64,000 nucleotides of DNA. Source: Chlorops oryzae. Its lineage: Eukaryota > Arthropoda > Insecta > Diptera > Chloropidae. The stretch covers positions 1-64,000 of the forward strand of contig JAIPUU010001358.1 of assembly GCA_020466095.1 (NCBI GenBank), read 5' to 3'. Position numbers and translations under genes: made by a program. Positions 56,116 through 64,000 of the stretch are shown here, in pieces; the stretch's first letter is position 1; the number at the start of each line of letters is the position of its first letter. The notes under the pieces are model-generated. The model saw only the letters and a list, made by a program, of their open reading frames with translations. It did not search any database and had not been told where the DNA came from.

Positions 56116-57180
56116 CTATTGGTATTTAATGAATACCCGACTTCTATTTTCCTTGTAATCTTCTCTACCTGTGTTCGTTTTCCAAATATTTTTACTTTTA
56201 TTGAGTTTTAGTGTTTCTTGTATTGTGTTATGGTTTATTTTATGGTTTTGTGCGTCATGTGGTGTGCATTTTATTGCGGTGTGGTATGTGCTGTTGCACA
56301 AGTATATAGCTTTACTCATTTCCTCGATTATAGGTAACTTTTGTTCTATATTTAGGGTTCGTATTTTTTCTGTTAGAGTTTTATTAAGTCTTTCGATATC
56401 GGCATTGCCTGTGTGACTGTTTGGTTTTGTCAAATGAAATTCAATGTTTTGTTGTTGTAAAAATTCTTTTACATTTACGTTATTGAATTCGTTGTCGAAT
56501 ACGAATTTTTTTATCTTGCCCTTGATAGATAGAAACGCTTGAATTTTCGCTACCAAAGTTCTGTTGTTTCTGTCGATTAGCGGGAAACATACTGCATGCT
56601 TAGAAAATTTATCAATGAAAATTATGAATGCCTGTTTACTGTTGACGTGTGTGTCTATGTGGACTATTTCGTTAGTAGTCTTGGGTGTATCGGTCAAATT
56701 GAATTTTGCTTTGATGGGTTTTCTATCATAATTCCCCCCTGTACATATATCGCAATTGTTTATAATTTTATGAATACTATCTTTTAGTGTTGGATTGTAT
56801 ATTTTGTTTTTAATTCCTTGATATGTTGGCTTTATGCCAGCGTGTCCTATTTCGTTTTTGTGAAACAAGGATATTTGTTTTAGCAATTCATCTTCGTTGG
56901 TATTATCTACTGCTAGATGTGAGCATTTTACAAATTTATGATTTGTATTTGAAAAATTTGAAACTAAAATTTGCTGCAATTTATTGAACTCGTGATCATT
57001 ACCTTCTGAGTATATTGCCACTTTTCCGTTAGGGAAATGTTGTGAGATGAGATTTGCCGCATTATTTTGCGAGCAGTCATCTATATCGATGAAAAGCCTT
57101 TTGTTATTAAATATCGTTTCTAGTTGATTATGTTTTTTTTCTTGCAAAATGATTTGTTGTTTGAACCTATTAACGACTGT
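56116..57180 (-). pseudogene. Errantivirus-type integrase, copy B
   Basis: The 343-codon frame (57147-56116) translates identically to copy A. The linker toward RNase H (VVNRFKQQIIL) reaches the foldback TSD at 57181. Confidence 0.8.
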
Positions 57181-57187
57181 ATCTAAT

Positions 57188-58345
57188 CACTAAGCATATA
57201 ATAGATAGAGGAATAATTTCATACAACGATTTGTCCACATGAAAAACCGAACGATTGGTTCCCATACGCTCGTGTTGTATTTGGTCTCTCGTTTCTGGCA
57301 CCAGCGACGATAGGAAACGAACTCAAACCTTTTTCGAGCACACAAAAACCTGGTTTGATGCAACCTTATGGTTGGCTATGGCGTTTTGAATGAACTGTGG
57401 TCATATGGAAGAGTAGTTTTAGTCGAAATATGCTGTTTCGAGAAAAAGCGCTTTAAATTTTTATATTTCGTATACCTTCCATGTTAACGGAATTTTGTTT
57501 CTTGAAAAACTTCTTTCAGAAGAATGTTAGGGGGACGAGGGTTTTACCTAATGATGCGTCTCTTTGAAAGGAATTCAGTGGTAATTATAACTCATTTTGA
57601 GCTTAAGTCGACTTAAGCTACTTTTCTATATGACCACAGATTTATTTGTAAATTGGTATACATGCATACGTTTGTAGGAGGTTGTGTGTATGTTTACAGT
57701 TTTCAAAATAGAAAAGGCATGAAATTTCAGTTTTCTGTTCTGTTCTTCGGTTCTGTATATGTGTGATAGTGCAGAACCGAAGAACAGAACAAAAACTGAA
57801 ATTTTCATGCCTTTTCTATTTTGAAAACTGTAAACATAACACACAACCTCCTACAAACGTATGCATGCATACCAATTTACAAATAAATCTGTGGTCATAT
57901 AGAAAAGTAGCTTAAGTCGACTTAAGCTCAAAATGAGTTATAATTACCCCTGAATTCCTTTCAAAGAGACGCATCATTAGGTAAAACCCTCGTCCCCCTA
58001 ACATTCTTCTGAAAGAAGTTATTCAAGAAACAAAAATTCCGTTTAACATGGGAAGGTATACGAAATATAAAAATTTAAAGCGCTTTTTTTTCTCGAAACA
58101 GCATATTTCGACTAAAACTACTCTTCCATATGACCACAGTTCATTCAAAACGCCATAGCCAACCATAAGGTTGCATCAAACCAGGTTTTTTGTGTGCTCG
58201 AAAAAGGTTTGAGTTCGTTTCCTATCGTCGCTGGTGCCAGAAACGAGAGACCAAATACAACGAGCGTATGGGAACCAATCGTTCGGTTTTTTCATGTGGA
58301 CAAATCGTTGATGAAATTATTCCTCTATCTATTATATGCTTAGTG
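57188..58345. mobile_element. Foldback FB3, 1158 bp, 7-bp TSD
   Basis: The termini CACTAAGCATATAATAGATA and complement are flanked by ATCTAAT (57181-57187, 58346-58352). The arms are ~570 bp each, close to perfect complements with single-base indels; the loop is ~16 bases (TATATGTGTGATAGTG). No gene inside. 7-bp duplications are known from the Galileo/1360 group of the P superfamily, which also contains foldback-like forms; assignment to that group is inference. Confidence 0.85.
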
Positions 58346-58352
58346 ATCTAAT

Positions 58353-60115
58353 AAGGAATGGGTTGTTCATTCTTCTTCTTGAGAGCGAACCGTTTCCACG
58401 ACCATTGGGTTTTGATCCTCATTGTTTTGAGTTTCATCATTGTTATTTGGATTTTCATTCATATTATTTATTTCCAGGTATTGGCATTTATTCGGCTCAA
58501 AAAGTCTTAGTTTTGTTATCCTTGCCTTTTATGTGAGCTATTTGGGCATTATTTCACCTAATTAGTAGCCATCTTTGTAATCTTGGATTGTATCTTTACC
58601 TGCAAATTTTGTTTGGAGCCATTTGAGTGGTTGGTGGTCTGTTTGCAATCAAATTCCCGGCCATAAATGTAAGGTCTAAAATATTTTTACTGCCCGGACT
58701 ATTTCGAGTAGCTGTTTTTCGATGGTAGAATAATTTTGTTCGTGCTTGTTAAGAGTTCTTGAGGCAAAAGCTGTTGGGTTGCCCGTTTTGCGTTATTACT
58801 GCTCCTAAAGCGAAATTCTTGCGTCGGTGATTAATTTAAATCTTTTGAGTGAAGTTTGGATATCTAAGCATTGATGTTCTAGTTATAATATCCTTAAGCT
58901 TTTCAAATGCACAAATATAGTTGGGATCGTTCTTATTAATTCTTTGTTCTTTTTGAAGGTATCTTACCATGGAGTGTGCTATTTTTGAAAAGTCTTTAAT
59001 AAATTTTTCTATAGAATCCTGTCATTCCTAAAAAGGACTTTATTTGTTTTTGTGTAGTTGGCAATTTTAAATTCTGAATTATTTTGATTTTTGGGGGTCT
59101 GGTTTAACTCCATTTGGTGTGAGAATATGACCTAAGAACAGCATTTCTTTTTTAAGAAAGTTGCACTTATCTGGTTGAATTTTTAGCTTTGCTCTTCTTT
59201 AAAGTTGTTAGTACAGTTTTTATATTATTTATGTGTTCTTGAGTGATGTACTAAAAATTAGTATTCATCCATATAAACTACGCAAATTTTATTTTGTGGT
59301 CTCTAAGTACGCAATTTATTAGACGCTGAAATTGGAAGGTGCAATTTTTAACGCCAAAAGGCATTCTTATAAATTCGTAATGTCCTAAACCGTGTTGAAA
59401 ATGCGGTTTTGGTCTATCTTCTTTTTTTACTTCTATTTGGAAAATCCTTTGGCGAGATCTAAGGTAGTGAAATATTGGGCTTTCCCTAAATTTTATCTAA
59501 AATACTGTTCAAATTTGGTAAAGGAAATTTATCGTCTACGGTATTTTCATTAAAGAGTCGATAATCGATTACTAATCGCCATTTTTCTTTCCCGGATTTG
59601 CCCATTTTGTTTAGGAACAATCCAGAGTGGGCCGTTAATAAGGTGAGTTGCTTGGTTCTATAATATTTTGAATCTAACATTTCTCCAATTTGGCGTTCCT
59701 CGTGTACTTGTGGATACCTGTATATCTTTGAATATAGCGGTCTATCTGTTTTTGTTAATATTTCATGTGAAACTTCTGTGGTTGATGTTAGTTTGTCCCC
59801 CTCTTTGAAAAATACGTCCTCAAATTCGGAAAGTAAATTTATTATTTGTGTTGTCTCTTCTTTATTAAGGGGACCTTCTGGTCTAGAGCCGAAATTTAGG
59901 GTATTTTCATGATTTTTTTTTGGATTAAGCCAAATAAAAAACGATTTTCTAAGTATGGCAGGCTTATTATATTCTTTATTGACAAAAAATAAAAAAAAAA
60001 TGTTGTAAATTTTTTGTTTTTTTTTGTTTTTTAAAAATGGCTTGAAGTGGACCCTCTTTGAAAAAGTACCTCCGCGGTGTGAAAGATTTTGGCAGTTCTG
60101 GTAATCCAAAAACAA
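58353..60115 (-). pseudogene. Errantivirus-type reverse transcriptase and RNase H, degenerate
   Basis: The minus frame 60115-59486 has LLSEFEDVFFKEGDKL, SKIYRYPQVHEE, KWRLVIDYRLFNENT and DKFPLPNLNSILDK, the start of a 17.6/297/gypsy-type reverse transcriptase. Further on, in changing frames, one finds the LDLAKGF-type, FGVKNCTFQFQRL-type and VYMDE (active-site) stretches near 59480-59270 and an RNase H region to ~58560. Many single-base losses break it, more than in the integrase. Of the two provirus copies only this one keeps the polymerase part. Confidence 0.75.
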
Positions 60116-60177
60116 AAAACAAAAACATGTTATTAATCCGGCAACCCTACGAGTGAAGCTGTTTTAATTTGCGCTCC

Positions 60178-60215
<38 letters not shown>

Positions 60216-60493
60216 CAAAGTTAAACAAAGTTTAAAATCCCGAGAAAGAGTAAACCAACCAAACTTGAGCAAAAGCTCAAAAAGGATCCTCTCGAGAAGA
60301 AATTCAGTGTCGGCCCATTTAATTTGTGGATATTCCGCGCTGTAAATAAAGATAAGTATTGTGAAAAACATACATACATACGTGAATTGGATTTACATTG
60401 TAACCCAATTACAGACAAAACCGAGAGAGAGACAGCTGGTCTCTGCAGCTGTTTACAGCTGCCATCTGCCGGCTAGCTTTTTAATCAAAGAAG
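60116..60493. other. Junction region with A33 tract
   Basis: A 33-base A run lies at 60181-60213, probably the tail of an inserted retroposon or a homopolymer of an old one; the preceding sequence was not recognised. 60214-60493 may be the 5' leader of the Jockey element, ending with CAGCTG-rich DNA (60433-60465). Confidence 0.4.
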
Positions 60494-61756
60494 GTGATGC
60501 CAGTGGATAGATCACCTCCCTCGAGTAGCCTAGACACGAAACATAAGTCAGCTGGACTTACATATGGCGCAATAAGCCAAGCTCCACAACTTCCCAGTCG
60601 GAAACTTTTGCAAGATGGTCTCAATCTGGACCAGTTCAACAGTGTACAGCCAGGTACAAGCCAAATTTCTAATATAAAAAGTCAATTTGAGAGACAAAGA
60701 TCGCGATCTATTAGTGGAATAAATTGCTGTGCCGGCAAGGATAATAGGACCAACAACACTTTCGAAAGTTCGAGTTCTGGTTACCCTACACCCACTTTTC
60801 CTAGTGCTCAAACTAAACCCGTTTCGCCCAAACAAAACAAAATAGTTGACTCGGATGAAATGAGTAAAAAGGCAAATGAACAGCAACGGTGCTGATCGGT
60901 ACGCATAGGTATATTAATATTACGAAGAGGAAAAAAGTCCTGTCGGAAAAATGATGCTAGGGCTAAGTTAAATAAAACGGAAATTCCTCTCCAAACAACA
61001 CTGCGGGAAACCGTTTCGCTCCTCTAGCTGAAACTATCAGCGAAAATTCCGAATCTCAGCCAGCTAAAACTCTTAAAACCCCCCCAATCTACTTGCGCGA
61101 GCGGAACTCTAGTGCACTCGTTGCCAAATTAACTGGTTTGCTAGGAAACAACAATTTCTATGTTGTTCCCCTAACAAAGGGTAATATTCACGAAACTAAA
61201 ATACAAACTAAAACGGAGGATAATTTCCGCAGGGTTGTAAAAGAGCTCGAAGCTAATAACAAAAATTTTTATACATACCAGCTAAAGAGTAGCAAAGGCA
61301 TTACAGTTGTGATCAAGGTATTGAAGCGACGTTGTCACAAATGACATAAAAAACGAACTGGGGGAAAAGGGCTTTCACGCTAGATCCGTTATAAATATAT
61401 TTAATAAATCTAAAGCTCCACAGCCTATGTTTAAAGTAGATTTGTTGCCTGACAACTTAAAGCTGAAGAAAAACGAAATTCATCCCATATATAATTTACA
61501 ATTCTTATTACATCGCAAAATATCGGTCGAAGAGCCACACAAAAGAAATGGTCCAGTTCAATGTGCCAACTGCCAAGAGTTTGGACATACAAAGTCGTAT
61601 TGTCTCTTGCGCACCGTTTGCGTAGTTTGTGGCGAGCTTCATCATAGCTCAGTTTGCAATAAAAAAGCTCAAAACGATCGCAGATTAATAAAATGTAGTA
61701 ATTGTCAAGCTAACCATACTGCAAATTACAGAGGTTGCTTAGTTTATCAAGCCTAA
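60494..61756 (+). pseudogene. Jockey ORF1 (gag-like nucleic-acid-binding protein)
   Basis: 60497-60895 is an S/P/Q-rich N-terminal part. 61093-61344 starts RERNSSALVAKLTGLLGNNN and has a region resembling the RNA-binding fold before the knuckles. 61427-61756 carries three zinc motifs: CANCQEFGHTKSYC, CVVCGELHHSSVC and CSNCQANHTANYRGC. This trio is typical of Jockey-type ORF1. Stops and shifts near 60895-61090 and 61340-61430 break it. Confidence 0.75.
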
Positions 61757-61989
61757 AAAAAACGCTTGAATGTCAAGCAAGAATCGGTAAGAAATCCTTC
61801 TAATAATATAATTTTTTTCCGCACCAATAGCCCCTTCAAATTCTAATAACAACCCTGTGAACTCAGGAATTTCCTATGCTGATGCATTAAAGTCCGCGAG
61901 CACTGTTAATCCCCTGTTAGCGGAAAGGTTTGGTAAGTAAGGTCAAACTTTGAATGCTTGTGCAAATGATGCAAAAGTTCGATAAACTT

Positions 61990-64000
61990 TTGACTGCAGT
62001 TTTAGAGAAAAAATGAGGTCTTGAAAATTTGTGCGTGGAATTCGAATGGGTTAACTAAGCTAAGCTGGAAATTCAGAGTTTTTTAAGCCAAGAGGAAATT
62101 GATGTATTGCTCCTCTCCGAAACTCATTTAACAAATAAAAACTTCTTTTCTATCCCAGGCTACTTATTCTATCAAACCAACCACCCAAACGGCAAGGCGC
62201 ATGGAGGCACTGGTATACTTATTCGCAAAAGAATCCAACATTTTTCTCTAGATTCCTATTGTTATGATTTCCTTCAAGCAACGACACTTTGCGTAGTATT
62301 ACGTGGTAAAAATTATCGTTTTATCGGCGATTTATTGCCCACCTCGCTTCAGTATAACAGAAAAAATGTTTCTAGATTTCTTTGTGACACTAGGGGATAA
62401 GTTTCTTGCAGCAGGTGACTACAATGCAAAGCATACTTCTGGGGCTCGCGAACCTGCAATTCTAAGGGCCAACAATTATACAAGACAATAATTGACAAAA
62501 ATAATGCTCTTGACTTTGTGTCCCCAAGGCAACCAACTTACTGGCCATCAGACCTCCAAAAAATTCCTGACCTCTTAGATTTCGGGATCATTAAGGGTAT
62601 TGCAAGAGAACTTATTCAGCAAAAGCGACAGCTGACCTCTCGTCGGATCATTCGCCTGTTGTATTTCTATTACACAAGTATCCAATAAAACTTGAACGTT
62701 CAATCAGCCTAACAAATCCAAGGACTAACTGGCTGAAGTACAAAAAGTATATAAGTTCGCATATACATACTAAATATAAAATAGACTGCAATGAGCATAT
62801 TGATGACGCCGTAACTGTTTTTTCTTCCATTCTTGAATCAGCAGCGAAAAATTCTACTCCTTGTACGGAAGACAGGACTAGAAAAACCAGGACCAATATA
62901 GAAATTGAAAACCTTGTCGCCAAAAAACGAAGATGCAGGCGCGAATGGCAACGATTCCGGTCACCATTTGCCAAAGATAGACTAAAAGACGCTGAAAAAA
63001 AAGCTTAGACTAGCTCTATTCCGGGAAAAGGAAATTGAAAAAAGCCATTTTATCCAGAAACTTACACCCAGGGTGTTAATCGGGAGTCCATGTGGACAGC
63101 GAGCCGCACTTTTAATACTCCTGTATATAGTGAGTCACCTATTCGTAGACCTAACAATGGGTGGGCGCGTTCCGACGAAGAGAAAGCAACGGCTTTTGCA
63201 GTACACCTTATAAGTATTTCAACCAAACCCGAGCACTATTGTACACAACTTTCCAACTCAATCCGGAAACACAAACAGAATTCGCGCAAACTTTATTCCG
63301 AGTGAGTTATCTAATACCATAAAAGTGAACTAGTCTGTAAAAAAGCCCCTGGACATGATCTTATTACTCCGAAAATGTTAAAAAATTTACCTTTCGTAGC
63401 AGTAGTATTTTTAACTGTGCTTTTTAATTCTATTTAATGTATGGTTATTTTCCAAAAGATTGGAAACGGTCGGTTATTTAAAATGGTGCTTAAACCCGGT
63501 AAAGATCCTACGCAAAACTTCCTCTTACAGACCATAAGGTCTCCTTCCTTGCCCTCAAAGTTATTCGAAAAACTTTTGATATCCAAATTGACTCCATTTC
63601 TTCAGGAACAACATATTATTCCTTCCCATCAATTTGGATTCAGAAAAAACACGGTACTATTGAGCAAGTAAATCGTATTACCAACGAAATAAGAATCGCA
63701 TTTGAACATCGCGAGTACTGCTCAGCAGTTTTTCTGGACGTGCAACAAGCGTTCGACAAAGTTTGGCACGACGGTTTGCTGCATAAAATCAGAAACTTAC
63801 TTCCTTTAAATTTTCACGCGACCTTTGAGTCATACTTAAAACATAGAACGTTTCAAGTAAAACACAACTCGTTTACAACAAAATGTTATGAAATTCATGC
63901 AGGGTTCCTCAAGGAGTGTTGTTGGGCCTATTCTCTATCTTTTGTACACAGCGGATATTCCTAATAGCGATCGAGTATCAACTTCGACATTTGCTGACGA
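61990..64000 (+). pseudogene. Jockey ORF2 (endonuclease-reverse transcriptase), partial
   Basis: From ~62020 CAWNSNGLTKL, then LLSETHLTNKNFFSIPGYLF with the catalytic E, GGTGILIRKRIQH, and AIYCPPRFS plus LAAGDYNAKHTSGAR in another frame (62303-62491). A linker follows, then RT blocks HQFGFRKN, SAVFLDVQQAFDKVWHDGLL (63720-63785), VPQGSVVGPILYLLYTADIP and FADD at the edge. More than six frameshifts; not functional. Confidence 0.8.

Larger units (their letters stand above)
47847..57767. repeat. 9.9-kb duplicated segment, copy B
   Basis: Direct copy of 31486-41402. The left edge lies within the left arm of FB2 (the first ~190 bases of that foldback are absent); the right edge corresponds to the FB3 loop, beyond which copy B continues with the missing arm and provirus polymerase. 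Confidence 0.95.
48566..60115 (-). mobile_element. gypsy/errantivirus-like provirus, copy B
   Basis: The more complete copy. On the minus strand: polymerase with reverse transcriptase (60115-58353), foldback FB3 (58345-57188), integrase (57180-56116), env (54909 onward), CsRn1-type insertion (53528-48923), env tail. Gag and LTRs were not recognised; the 5' side stops near 60116, close to a poly-A tract and a Jockey element. Confidence 0.7.
60494..64000 (+). mobile_element. Jockey-clade LINE, running off the window
   Basis: ORF1 with three zinc knuckles, then endonuclease and reverse transcriptase in order on the plus strand, all frameshifted. The window ends in the RT active site (FADD). The 5' limit is not exact. 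Confidence 0.8.

Noticed and set aside
60181..60213. A33 tract as tail of a specific LINE
   Set aside because: The sequence before it has no recognised LINE motif and no TSD was found, so it is only listed as a tract.

Overview
The window is eukaryotic and looks like repeat-rich DNA of a higher fly (Diptera, drosophilid- or tephritid-like). Pointers are AT-rich DNA, 50-60 bp introns, DINE-1/mini-me elements with a (TA)n-core-(GTCY)n layout, and mariner, P-superfamily, hAT, Jockey, CsRn1-type and gypsy-type elements. I found no ordinary host gene, rRNA, tRNA or CRISPR. The window is a stack of nested mobile elements, and insertion sites could be read from target-site duplications (TSDs) and resumed reading frames.

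Left part (1-8.3 kb): 1-3433 is a direct copy of 21856-25313. It holds the undamaged 5' 456 codons of a DDE transposase (minus strand, running off the window), a long repeat arm and the start of a hAT-like gene. Then come a DINE fragment, a cluster of TATCGATA-like sites and a dead mariner. Middle (8.7-30.7 kb): five separated minus-strand pieces make one P-element/THAP9-like transposase relic. It is broken by a LINE (9929-12678), a hAT relic (13112-13781) and a 14.4-kb hAT-bounded block (16259-30673) that sits six bases after the start codon. That block contains an IS4EU-like element with ~1.1-kb inverted arms, a 2.1-kb foldback with a 9-bp TSD, two hAT transposase genes, small MITEs and a DINE element.

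Right part (31.3-60.1 kb): a 9.9-kb segment (31486-41402) is repeated almost identically at 47847-57767. Each copy carries a CsRn1-type Ty3/gypsy retrotransposon inserted in the env gene of an older gypsy/errantivirus-like provirus. Only the right-hand copy continues into the provirus reverse transcriptase, past a 1.16-kb foldback. Between the copies lie DINE elements, several MITEs and a degenerate tandem array. The window ends inside a Jockey-clade LINE (from about 60.5 kb).

Most coding regions are broken by single-base indels, many in homopolymers, so some frameshifts may be assembly error. The best preserved frames are the transposase at 1-1368, the second hAT transposase (one frameshift) and the 343-codon integrase frame of the provirus.
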